Assembly: GCA_018417955.1 (NCBI GenBank)
Contig: JACTVC010000018.1
Location: 806,001-870,000 of the forward strand
Direction of reading: 5' to 3'
DNA length: 64,000 nt
Origin: Laccaria trichodermophora
Lineage: Eukaryota; Basidiomycota; Agaricomycetes; Agaricales; Hydnangiaceae
Below the pieces are notes generated by a model. The model ran no database searches. It worked only from the letters and a program-made list of their open reading frames with translations, and was not told the DNA's origin. The translations under genes and the position numbers were made by a program. Positions 21,660 through 30,183 of the stretch are shown here, one piece after another; position 1 is the stretch's first letter; every line of letters starts with the position of its first letter.

Positions 21660-22820
21660 CACTTGAGACAGCGACGAATATGTAGGGCTACATATGTATA
21701 AACATATGCTCTCAAAACTGTGGAATATGCTAAAATCCCTTTTGTCCTGGTATATTTACTCCCAATTTCTAAGTTTGGTGATGGAATTGTACATCCATCA
21801 TACAAGGGGGTGGCAGAATGTGGAAAAGAGACCAACACTCGTTTTTTCTTTTTCAGAGTTCGGCTTGACACCCCCCCACCACCTACCTTCCTTATAGAGT
21901 ATGTTTTTTCCACACTCATGCTTTTTTTTTTTTAATTTGTAAGATTTACATGGAACAAGTCAACTATTGAGTCACAGGCAGTTGGCCACCTTTTGTCTAA
22001 GCTAAACAAAACGGCTTCAGAATATGTACTTGTTCAAAGATGTATGGTAAGTAAGGACAAAATGAGACGGCGTTTCTTTCTGAGCATCAATATGTGATGA
22101 AAATCTTTGGAAAATCCTCAGGTAAATGGGGAGTCGAGGAATCAAGTTTCCGTTGTGCATGGGGTGGTGCATGGAGCAAGGATTGCCATGTGGTGTAAAC
22201 GGTCAAAAAACCAACCAAAAACACAAGTACGGCGGTGGGGACTCTAAATCCTTTGACCATTACCTTCAGATGCATCGTCATCCACGGAAATCCGTGCGTT
22301 GCTGCATCTCAAACTCTACTAATTAAACATCCAAAGTTCCAAAAGGCACACCGCTGAAGCGCTGACCACTTCAACCAGCAAATTGATGGTAGTCACTTTT
22401 TTTTTTCGGCCTTCGGCCGGACCACCCCCCTACCTACCCTTGGTTCAGGATCCACGTCGCGCTACCCCTTGCCATCATATGCATAAAACAAACTTACAAT
22501 AAAAAAAGGGATCAGATCCAAAAAATGAACAATTAAATATGATCTGAGCTCATATTTAGAATACACCAAAATCTTGGCCCAGGAAGTTCAGCAAATTCCA
22601 AATATGAATTTAGATCATATTTACTCAATCATTTTTTGTATCTGATCCTTTTTTTTATTGTAAGTTTGTTTTATGCAGATGTTGGATATACAATTTCATC
22701 ACCAAACTTAGAAAATGAGAGCAAATATGTTAGGGGAACACTGGGTTTTGTCTATTCTCCAGTTTTTAGTGTTTATGTTTACACCTATGTGGCCCTTCAT
22801 ATCCGTCACTGCCCGAAGTG
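21660..22820. mobile_element. CACTA-like MITE with a nested insertion
   Basis: Left end CACTTGAGACAGCGACGAAT and right end (reverse complement) CACTTCGGGCAGTGACGGAT form imperfect inverted termini. They are flanked by the 3-bp duplication TAA (21657-21659 and 22821-22823). A second copy without the nested insertion is at 37380-37863. Three-base duplications and CACT ends suggest the CACTA (En/Spm) group, but no transposase is present, so the superfamily is an inference. Confidence 0.8.
21803..22471. mobile_element. hAT-type MITE nested in the CACTA-like element
   Basis: Begins CAAGGGGGTGGCAG and ends GCGCTACCCCTTG (inverse CAAGGGGTAGCGC). The 8-bp duplication CCATCATA flanks it (21795-21802 and 22472-22479). 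Joining the flanks gives the continuous sequence seen in the sister element near 37513. It shares its terminal CAAGGGG with the element at 43089-43894. Confidence 0.85.
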
Positions 22821-23024
22821 TAAGTATGTCCACGCCGGGGATCGTGCGATTTGTGACACGTCTACATCACTCCCTCAACCGTTGGGATTCAAGTTGTTGG
22901 AACCCTGATAGAAGGTGAGTCACGCATAATGCAACTTCCATAGATTGAATTGTGATGTTAGTTACAGTATACAGTAGGAGTGGGAGACTCGAGCAAGATA
23001 GCATGATGTGCGATCATCCAAGTC

Positions 23025-23687
23025 AAGGGCCTGGTTACCACGGTTGTGGGAGTATAAAAGAAAAGAGAGAAAAATTCCCAAAAAGGAAAGAGAAAAGGAG
23101 AAAAAGGAGGGATTTCCTGACTTTTTACTAGTAATTAGTAACCTTTCTCTTGGTAAAAATTCCAAAAATTACCACAAAACACATTGATTGTTATATCACT
23201 TTTTCATAATACTTCTGATGGTGAAAAATTAAACCATGTAGATTTGGTAGCATCCTCAACCCTTGAAAGAAATTTACAAGAATGAGAGGGGTGTCTGCTA
23301 TCCTTTCATTCACATTGTTTTGAACCACATGAACCACAGGAATCTGTGCACTGATCCTTGTTAATCCAACCTCCACATCCTTTTTTTTTCACACTTCCAA
23401 CATTTCCTTGCTGCATTTTTTAGACTATGAACTGTCACAGGGGATCAGAGATAATTTTTGAAATTAGAATTTCTCAATAGGTTGACCTTCATCTGGTTTG
23501 ATTTCAAAGAACTTAAACAGATACAATTCATCCATGGATTGTGATAGTTTTATATCTGTGACACTCCAGCTCAAATTTCCCACTCATTTTTGAAGATTAT
23601 AGTACTATTAGTACACATTACACTCTAGAAAATCTAACATCTCTGGTATACCATAAAAAAAAGATCTCATCTGAAGGCACATGCATG
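23025..23687. repeat. Dispersed repeat, inverted relative to 45473-46157
   Basis: About 660 bp, from GGTTGTGGGAGTATAAAAG to AGATCTCATCTGAAGGCACA, recurs in reverse complement at 45473-46157 with scattered differences. It is AT-rich and CpG-poor, with no coding frame. It may be a piece of a retroelement or a longer DNA element. No terminal signature was recognised. Confidence 0.75.
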
Positions 23688-23697
23688 TGAGACAAGG

Positions 23698-24034
23698 CTG
23701 GATTTGGAGGCCAAAACATGTACCACTGTATTCATTAGTATTTGTAAAATATTGGAAGGAATATAAATGTCAATTACATGTGTCACAAAAGTCCAAGTGT
23801 GGTCAAGAAATTGCACCGTTTCTTTATTGTCCTGCTTTATTTTTCATTTATGTTCAATAGATATTCTTTGTTACCATGGCAACACCACTCACCTGATGAA
23901 TATTGTAACCAATAGAATAATGGATAAAGAAGAGCAATAAAAAAGCCATGCATTGTAGTAAATGTTTATATTTATTCCAATATTTTACAAATACTAATGA
24001 ATATGGTGGTACATGTTTAGGCCTTCAAACCCAG
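23698..24034. mobile_element. Foldback MITE
   Basis: Two arms of about 70 bp are inverted copies of each other: CTGGATTTGGAGGCC with AAAACATGTACCAC on the left, and GTGGTACATGT with GGCCTTCAAACCCAG on the right. Between them is an AT-rich spacer of about 190 bp. No target duplication could be read with confidence. Confidence 0.7.
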
Positions 24035-24779
24035 TGAAAACCAGCTCTGTAAGCCTCCACAGGAATCAGCTGCAAAAGACCAAAATTGGCGATGATCCAC
24101 TGCAGGCCACCAAGTTTCTGCCAATTGACCTGTCTTCTCGTTCAACCTTCACAATGACAAGATTATGGACTCAGTGCCTTGAGCTTCTTTCCTCAGATTC
24201 TACTGACTGGATGTGACTATATATCGCAGACCTCTGCCGAATTTCTTTCATTCATTCATTCATCCCGCCCCCCACCATCTCCCCCAATCCGTCTCCTCAC
24301 ACTTCACACCATTCCACCCATTCCTCTCGTCAACATACGTGAACATCTTCTTCATACGGAATCATCAACCTACAGGCTGTGAGCATCATTCTTGAAGTTT
24401 GAGTGACCCTAGTCTCACCAGGTACAAGGAAGCGTGTCCCATCACAAATACCTCAGCAAGTGACTTCCTCACCTTGTATGATGTCCAACTGACCATTTTT
24501 GGCGCATATATGCACCTTCTGCAGTGTATTCTATGATCGAGGATGGGCTTATAAGTGGTGAGTGCATTTGTTGTCCATTTGATTTCGCATGTTTGATGGA
24601 GGAAATAGCAACTTGGAATTTCTTACTCCCCTCTCTACAATGCTGACCCCCGACATCAATACATCTGTCTCTCAGACATATGCACAAGCAGATGGTTAGG
24701 GGCAATTAGTTGAGGTTCTGATCCAGGGATGGCTGTCATGGAGGTTTTGGGTATATAGCGGATAAATCCTGCACCAGCA

Positions 24780-25064
24780 AATGATGTAGCTCCAAATCTG
24801 GTTATTGTGGAATATGATGAAAATGGACAGCCTTATGGATGTTGAGCCTTCAACACTCAAGTTTGTGAACAACTCAATGCATGGCTTGGGGGCTATCAAT
24901 CTATAGCCAAGCAAATGACCCCTGGAAACTTCAATTGGTTTATCCATGTTATGCTGTTCTATCATACTAAATATACAATCAACAAGCAGAAAAGGAAATC
25001 CACTGAAGAACCAGAAGGTGATATTGGACTTGATGAAGACACAGAAGAGTCAGATGAGGAGTAA
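24780..25064 (+). pseudogene. C-terminal fragment of a KDZ-transposase-associated (CxC-type) protein
   Basis: The frame reads NLVIVEYDENGQPYGC, then CEQLNAWLGGYQSIAKQMTP, NFNWFIHVMLFYHTKY and an acidic tail ending ESDEE. The CEQLNAWLGG...NFNW pattern is what I recall from cysteine-cluster proteins carried by KDZ (Kyakuja-Dileera-Zisupton) transposons of mushrooms. An in-frame TGA (24843) interrupts it, and no upstream cysteine cluster or DDE domain is readable, so it is a decayed remnant. The family identification is from memory. Confidence 0.55.
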
Positions 25065-25076
25065 TTGTGCAAATAC

Positions 25077-25205
25077 ACAAGAAAAGAAGTGTATAGTAGT
25101 GTATGGTAGTGTGCAAAAGAAAGAGTAGTGTATAGTAGTGTACAAAAGAAAAGAGTTGCATAGTAGTATACAAAAGAAAAGAAGTGTATTTTAGTGTATA
25201 AATAG
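25077..25205. repeat. Short tandem repeat (about 32 bp units)
   Basis: Four to five imperfect units built around AGTGTATAGTAGTGTACAAA followed by AGAAAAG. The units vary by small substitutions and differ in length. Confidence 0.7.
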
Positions 25206-25264
25206 ATCACTGTTAATTTAGCAGAAATTCTGGAAAGCTCTGTTCCAAATACTGTTAAACTCTA

Positions 25265-25330
25265 TCTGGGTCCTGCTGAGCTCTGCTGAGTCCTGCTGAG
25301 CTCTGCCAAGCTTGGCAGGACTAGCAACCA
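25265..25330. repeat. Short CTGCTGAGTC repeat
   Basis: TCCTGCTGAGCTC and close variants recur four times in about 60 bp and once more near 25355. It is a local simple repeat with no assigned role. Confidence 0.5.
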
Positions 25331-25396
25331 ATGTCAAGACTTTGGCTTGCAATCCTGCTGAGTCCTGCAGGAATTGGGGGGGGACTGGAAAGTACA

Positions 25397-25487
25397 GCTC
25401 TGGAGTCGAACCAAAGTCTTGTGAGTTGCATTTTCATATCAAGGTCAACTGACAAGGTCATACCATGTTAGGTGAACTACGTGTCCT
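25397..25487 (-). repeat. tRNA-like unit A1
   Basis: Minus-strand B-box form TTGGTTCGACTCC and a 5' part AGGACACGTAGTTCAC, as in a tRNA acceptor and D arm. The middle is longer and less regular than in a true tRNA. Counterpart of unit B1. Confidence 0.6.
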
Positions 25488-25592
25488 TGTGTTTTGTGAT
25501 TAGTACATCAGTGTCGTCTGAAATAAGTCAGTAAGGCATATGTGTATGGGAGTCAAAAAGGAGTCATTTTTACCAGCCTTGATGTAAAAGCA

Positions 25593-25672
25593 TGCCTGGA
25601 TTCGAACCAGGAGCATGGCCTGTTGCTTATTGGGTTGCACTGCTGCTATGCAGAGTGAGCTATTTGTCCCTT
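25593..25672 (-). repeat. tRNA-like unit A2
   Basis: Reads GGGACAAATAGCTCACTCTG at its 5' end and CCTGGTTCGAATCCAGG near its 3' end on the minus strand. The T arm is perfect and the A-box (ATAGCTCAC) is recognisable. The acceptor stem is mismatched and no clear anticodon stem is seen. Confidence 0.6.
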
Positions 25673-26078
25673 ATTGATATATTCAGAAGTGGCAGTGAAA
25701 TTGGATGAAAATAGTTGGTACCAGCCTTACTGAAGTGACTTGCCATATAGACCTTTGAAGGGTGACTGACAATGCATCCTTGCCACCTCCTGCTCAAGAC
25801 AGTGTTGTATAAATGGGGAGGTACCATATTCCCAAGGTCAAAGCTCCATCTACAGAGTGCATGAGGGTTGAGCTTGTAAAAAAAAAAAAGAAAGAAAAAA
25901 AAATTGGGATATAGACCAGAAGAGACACACCTGGATTCCATTTTGTGAGTTGCACCATTTTTTTTTTGTGGAGAGATACTGCTGTGTTCGATAAATTCAA
26001 CTATGCTACTCTATGTGTGAAGTGCACATGTATGTGTGGGTTGAAGCTTCAAAAAAATTCCAAATGTGTGACTAGTAA

Positions 26079-26173
26079 AGAGGACACCCAGATTCAAACT
26101 GGGGGCATGTTGTTTGTGAGTTGTACTTGACCATCAAGTTGATGCACTGCCTTCCATGTGAGCTATGGTCCTT
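26079..26173 (-). repeat. tRNA-like unit A3
   Basis: B-box form CCAGTTTGAATCTGGG with A-box CATAGCTCACA on the minus strand. In unit B3 the same arm reads CCGGTTCGAATCCGGG, so CpG bases there are TpG or CpA here. Confidence 0.6.
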
Positions 26174-26449
26174 TGAGTTTGAGTTGTTTGTGGGGAGGTG
26201 TGTACTCTCAGTGAGAGGCGGTTGATGCTTGGATAAATGGAGCCATTTGCATGCACAGTGGAGCTCAAGGAATCTATAAGTAAGAAAGATTGTGATTGTG
26301 TGATGCTCACAGGTATGCGTAGCACCCTGCTTCAATGCCTGTTTCTCTGGTAGAATCACATCGTGTCCAATGCACTGGTGTATACCATGATGGTTGGCAA
26401 ATGGTGACAGATGAAACAGAAGCCAATCAAAGCTAAGTGCTGATGGGTG

Positions 26450-26516
26450 GTTACATCTGGAATCAAACCAGGGTTGGAATGTGTTTAGCTATGCACCCAG
26501 TAGGCTATGTGTCCTT
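26450..26516 (-). repeat. tRNA-like unit A4
   Basis: Degenerate unit with CTGGTTTGATTCCAG and AAAGGACACATAGCC on the minus strand. Counterpart of B4. Confidence 0.5.
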
Positions 26517-26529
26517 TAGTTGTTTGTGT

Positions 26530-27000
26530 TGTTATGCTTACTTCAGCCCTTACAATGTCAGCTACTAGTGGTGTGCCAATGGCTTGAGTGCTGCATCAAC
26601 TAATACTGGGTGAGCAGCATAAAATCCCATTCCCCATCTATCCATCTTTCTTCTCATTCACTTCCCTGCCCATTGATTACCTCTCCTGATCGTGACAATG
26701 GCTTGCAAATTTTCAGCCTTTTTCCCCCCTTTTTTCTTCTGTTTCCATGGATCAATCATGTTATGACTGCCATTGTAACAGGTCATCCTCCTATGCTCAT
26801 CGTTGTGACTCTCTTTTTCTTTGCCCATTTCTTATGACTAATGCTGTAAATCGCATCCCATCCAATCCCTTTTTGTAGTGTTATTCCTCATGTTCCCACT
26901 TCTTTGGCTGCCTTTCTTTGGATTATATGTATTTGAGGTGGGGTATATGTGCCTCCTTCCTCCACTTGGGCTTAGCTCCATTCTGCATTGACCACCCTAC
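26530..27000 (+). pseudogene. Decayed copy of part of the Ser/Thr-rich membrane protein gene
   Basis: Matches about 30604-31260, that is the end of exon 3, the donor GGGTGAG and parts of the long intron. It includes GACTAATGCTGT and the segment around CTCATGTTCCCACTTCTTT. All 12 CpG sites in the exon part of the source (30604-30680) are TpG or CpA here. It has no start, membrane helix or continuation, so it is a non-coding fragment. Confidence 0.8.
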
Positions 27001-27208
27001 CTTTTGTCTTGAGGTACCTGTAGTGCTTGCCTTCACCCACCTGCCTACTCCCTTGGTTGGAATGCATTTAGTGATGTGTCATGGTGAGCTATGTGTCTTT
27101 GGACTGACAAGTTGCTGGATGAATTAATACCCAGCCGAAGTTGATGTACCTTGCTCAGAATTCAGTAATAATGAGGCAAATTACTGACTCAGTGAAACTT
27201 TAATGACA

Positions 27209-27299
27209 CACCTGGATTTGAAACAGGAATTGGATTTTGGAGGTGCACTTTACACCTTTCATTTCATCACAATGCACAATCAGCTACACATGTGTCCTT
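27209..27299 (-). repeat. tRNA-like unit A5
   Basis: B-box form CTGTTTCAAATCCAGGTGTG and 5' AAGGACACATGTGTAGCTGA on the minus strand. Counterpart of B5. Confidence 0.55.
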
Positions 27300-27457
27300 T
27301 TCTTGAAAAGAACCTTGTCGTCTGGTGTCTGATCACCAAAAAAATTGTCAACACCATCATGTAGGAAGAACTGAACATAACTGAGATCCTACCAATGAGG
27401 TGTCCTGCCTTTAACTTTAAAGGCAGTGATAAATATTTGAAATTCATGGCAGGAACA

Positions 27458-27538
27458 GGGACACACCTGGATTCGAACCAGAAATTTTAGTTGCAATCTA
27501 CCACTCATGGTACATATACACACTGAGTTATGTGTCCC
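27458..27538 (-). repeat. tRNA-like unit with paired acceptor stem
   Basis: This 81-nt unit is the most tRNA-like of the set. The minus strand begins GGGACAC and ends GTGTCCC, a perfect 7-bp acceptor stem. It has A-box ATAACTCAGTG and T arm CTGGTTCGAATCCAG. The anticodon arm is not clear. A covariance-model scan would decide whether it is a tRNA gene or a tRNA-derived repeat. Confidence 0.55.
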
Positions 27539-27727
27539 TGTGTCCCTTTATTTCCTCGCATGCACTGTGAGTTACAATCATAGATCATGTTGTCAGAAAT
27601 GAACTGTTCCAATGCAGTTTATTCAGCTACTGCATATGTGAGTGTGGAATTGGCCATCTTGAATTTCTATGTTCACTTAAAACAAATAAAAATTGTATTG
27701 TGAATGGCACGATATTATAGGGACATA

Positions 27728-28406
27728 CAGTTGAGTGCAAAAAGAATGAAGGTTGGTTCATTTTTCTGGTTCTTTCTAGAAATCTATTGTACCTCAAATG
27801 TATTTGTGTATTCTTTTACATTATGTAGTTGTGTTACACTTCCCTTGGTATGGACTAATTTCAGTGAAAGCTGGAGCCTTGAGAAGGTTTTTATTCTGAA
27901 GGGCATTTTTGGCATCTGAAAAAAAAAATATGCACTAACTGGGGAGGTAGCCAGAACATACCTCTGGTCAACCTGAATGAGCCTATCAAAGAATTAGCTA
28001 AAAATACTGAGTGGTTATGCTTGTAGAGCCTCCAGAAAATGGTCATTTTGTGCTATTTTGGTCATTTTTGGCCTGTTTTAGACAAAACAAGCCATTTTCC
28101 AAAGCCTCTACAGACCTAACCACTCAATATTTTTGACTGATTCTTTGATAGGCTCATTCAGGTTGACCAGAGGTATGTTCTGGCTACCTCCCCAGTTAGC
28201 ACATATTTTTTTTTTCAGATGCCAAAAATGCCCTCCAGAATAAAAACCTTCTCAAGGCTCCAGCTTTCACTGAAATTAGTCCATACCAAGGGAAGTGTAA
28301 CACAACTACATAATGTAAAAGAATACACAAATACATTTGAGGTACAATAGATTCTTAGAAAGAACCAGAAAAATGAACCAACCTTCATTCTTTTTGCACT
28401 CAACTG
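27728..28406. mobile_element. Tc1/mariner-type foldback element
   Basis: Nearly perfect palindrome of 679 bp. The ends are CAGTTGAGTGCAAAAAGAAT and its reverse complement, directly flanked by TA on both sides (27726-27727 and 28407-28408). CAGT ends with a TA duplication are typical of Tc1/mariner. The arms run almost to the centre near 28070, and no transposase is encoded. It is inserted in a tRNA-like unit, separating GGGACA from CCTGGAGTTGAACC. The unbroken form of that site is at 18353. Confidence 0.9.
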
Positions 28407-28408
28407 TA

Positions 28409-28500
28409 CCTGGAGTTGAACCAGGACCTTGTGAGTTGCACTCTTTAGTTTACAACAGCAACTGACAATGCTTCAAGGTGAGCCACTTGGGTATAGCCTC
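28409..28500 (-). repeat. tRNA-like unit split by the foldback
   Basis: Minus-strand reading has GTGGCTCACCTTG as A-box region and CCTGGTTCAACTCCAGG as T arm. The last bases of its acceptor end (GGGACA) lie at 27720-27725, on the other side of the 679-bp element. Confidence 0.6.
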
Positions 28501-28701
28501 TGCTTAGCAGTTACATAACTGTCTGCCAAGAAATACAAAGGGGTATACAGTACTCACAGAGCATGGTCAAAGTTGCAGTAAGTACACTAGATTTTTCTGG
28601 AAATTAGCCAGGTCAAATCTCAGAACAGTGTTAAATTGAGATATTTTGTGATGCAGAGTCCAGACACAAAAAAAGAGTACATGAGAGTGGGGCAATATCA
28701 C

Positions 28702-28800
28702 AGGACATCCCTGGAGTTGAACCAAGACTCTTGTGAGTTGCACTTCTTATGTAAAGGTCAACTGACAAGGTTATACCATGTTGAGTGAACTATGTGTCCT
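28702..28800 (-). repeat. tRNA-like unit B1
   Basis: Minus strand: AGGACACATAGTTCAC, then AGTGCAACTCACAAGAG and TTGGTTCAACTCCAGGG. Counterpart of A1. Confidence 0.6.
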
Positions 28801-28905
28801 GGGGTTTTTGTGATTGGTACCTCAGTGTTGTCTGAAATAAGTTAGTAAGGCGTATATGTATGGGAGTCAAAAAAGAGTCAATTCTATGAGCACTATACAA
28901 GCAAG

Positions 28906-28991
28906 CACACCTGGATTCGAACCAGGAGCAGGCCTGTTGCTTATTGGATTTGAGTTGCACTACTGCTGTGCACAGTGAGCTATTTGTCTCT
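28906..28991 (-). repeat. tRNA-like unit B2
   Basis: Minus strand: AGACAAATAGCTCACTG, then CCTGGTTCGAATCCAGGTGT. Counterpart of A2, with the T arm fully preserved. Confidence 0.6.
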
Positions 28992-29356
28992 TATTGATAT
29001 ATTATGTGGTGGGGGTGAAAATCGATGGAAAGAGTAAGGCGACTGGCGATGCTTTGCGGTGAGCTAGAAGACTCTGGTTGTCAACTAGCTGTTTGGTGAT
29101 GAAAGATATGCAGTACTCACTGGCATCCTTCATGTTGTCCTTGCAGCCCCCCGCTTCACAACAATATTCTAAGTATGGGGAGGTGCTCCATTTCCAAATT
29201 GCGCGACGGTTGAACTTACAAAAGAAATAAAACAACTTTGCGATATGAAGATCGCAGAATTGGTGAATTCAATGTATGTGTCCTGTTTTGATTTTTTGTG
29301 AAGTGCGTATGTGTGGGTCGAAGCTTTTAAAAAAAGACGGAACAACAAAACCTCAG

Positions 29357-29438
29357 AGGACACACCCGGATTCGAACCGGAGGTGCATTGTTTATGACTT
29401 GCACTTGACACACCGCCATCTTTGTGAGCTATGGTCCT
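29357..29438 (-). repeat. tRNA-like unit B3
   Basis: Minus strand: AGGACCATAGCTCAC at the 5' end, and CCGGTTCGAATCCGGG with GTGTCCT at the 3' end. Five acceptor bases pair (AGGAC with GTCCT). Confidence 0.6.
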
Positions 29439-29746
29439 TTTGAGTTTGAGTTGTTCGTGGGCAGGTGTGTACTGCGGGGCGGTTGATGCTCGGAGGGATG
29501 GTGCACTGGAGATGAAAATGTAAGTAGGAAACGAAAGATTGTGATGCGTCGTGCTCACAGGTATGTGTAGCACCCTCTCTGACATTATTTACTAGTGATC
29601 TTCCCACTCCAAGCTATGATGCCGGGATAATACCACTTTTTGGTCTCGAATGGCGCGTTGTGTCCGATGCACTGGCGTAGCACCATGATGCTTGACAAAA
29701 GTGATAGATGGAATAGAAGCTGATCAAAGCTAAGCGGTAATGGGTG

Positions 29747-29813
29747 GCCACATCTCGATTCAAAGCAGGGTTGGAATGCGTTTAGCTATGCGTCGCGGTG
29801 AGTTATGTGTCCT
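29747..29813 (-). repeat. tRNA-like unit B4
   Basis: Degenerate: AGGACACATAACTCACCG and CTGCTTTGAATCGAG on the minus strand. Counterpart of A4. Confidence 0.45.
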
Positions 29814-29908
29814 TTAGTAGTTTGCGTGCGCTACGAGTTGTTGGCGAGTTATCGGTTAGCTGAAGTTGAGTAAAAATGACATGAATCACGAACGCGTAAG
29901 AATATATA

Positions 29909-29990
29909 GGGACACACCTGGATTCGAACCAGAAATCGGAGGTGCACTTTAGACCTTTCACGCTGCACGACCAGCTATGTATTCATTATT
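29909..29990 (-). repeat. tRNA-like unit B5
   Basis: Minus strand T arm CTGGTTCGAATCCAGGTGTG followed by TCCC. The 5' side ACATAGCTGGTCGTGCAG carries an A-box-like sequence. Counterpart of A5. Confidence 0.55.
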
Positions 29991-30183
29991 CGAAAAGAAC
30001 CTGATGAGAGTTGTGGTCCGGTTTCTGATCACCCGATGTAGGTTACGTAATCATTGTTGTTTTTCACATCGTGCTCGCTTCCCTCCTGCCATCAGTCTTC
30101 CTTCCCTTGCAGACAGACCTCCGCCTTTGCCCGCGGATCCAACACTCTTTTTATTGTTATATCACGACGACGACGAAGAAAAA

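Larger units (their letters stand above)
25390..27345. repeat. tRNA-like array, copy A (CpG-depleted)
   Basis: Contains five tRNA-like units (near 25397, 25593, 26079, 26450 and 27209) in the same order and nearly the same spacing as copy B at 28690-30045. Spacings are about 195, 487 and 372 bp here against 204, 451 and 390 bp in B. Between the fourth and fifth units copy A carries about 590 extra bp, derived mostly from the gene at 30.6-31.3 kb. CpG sites of B appear here as TpG or CpA. Confidence 0.85.
28690..30045. repeat. tRNA-like array, copy B (CpG-normal)
   Basis: Five tRNA-like units near 28702, 28906, 29357, 29747 and 29909, all on the minus strand. The intervening sequence is shared with copy A, for example GTCTGAAATAAGT and TATGGGAGTCAAAAA. 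It abuts the 5' end of the Ser/Thr-rich membrane protein gene. Confidence 0.85.

Noticed and set aside
23025..23687. Solo LTR
   Set aside because: No TG...CA ends, primer-binding site or target duplication could be found at the limits of the shared sequence.
25077..25205. CRISPR-like repeat array
   Set aside because: The units are imperfect, run into each other without unique spacers, and the host is a eukaryote.
25397..29990. Calling the tRNA-like units functional tRNA genes
   Set aside because: The T arms are excellent, but anticodon arms are irregular, lengths vary from about 67 to 99 nt and acceptor stems are often mismatched. They are listed as repeats until a covariance scan is done.
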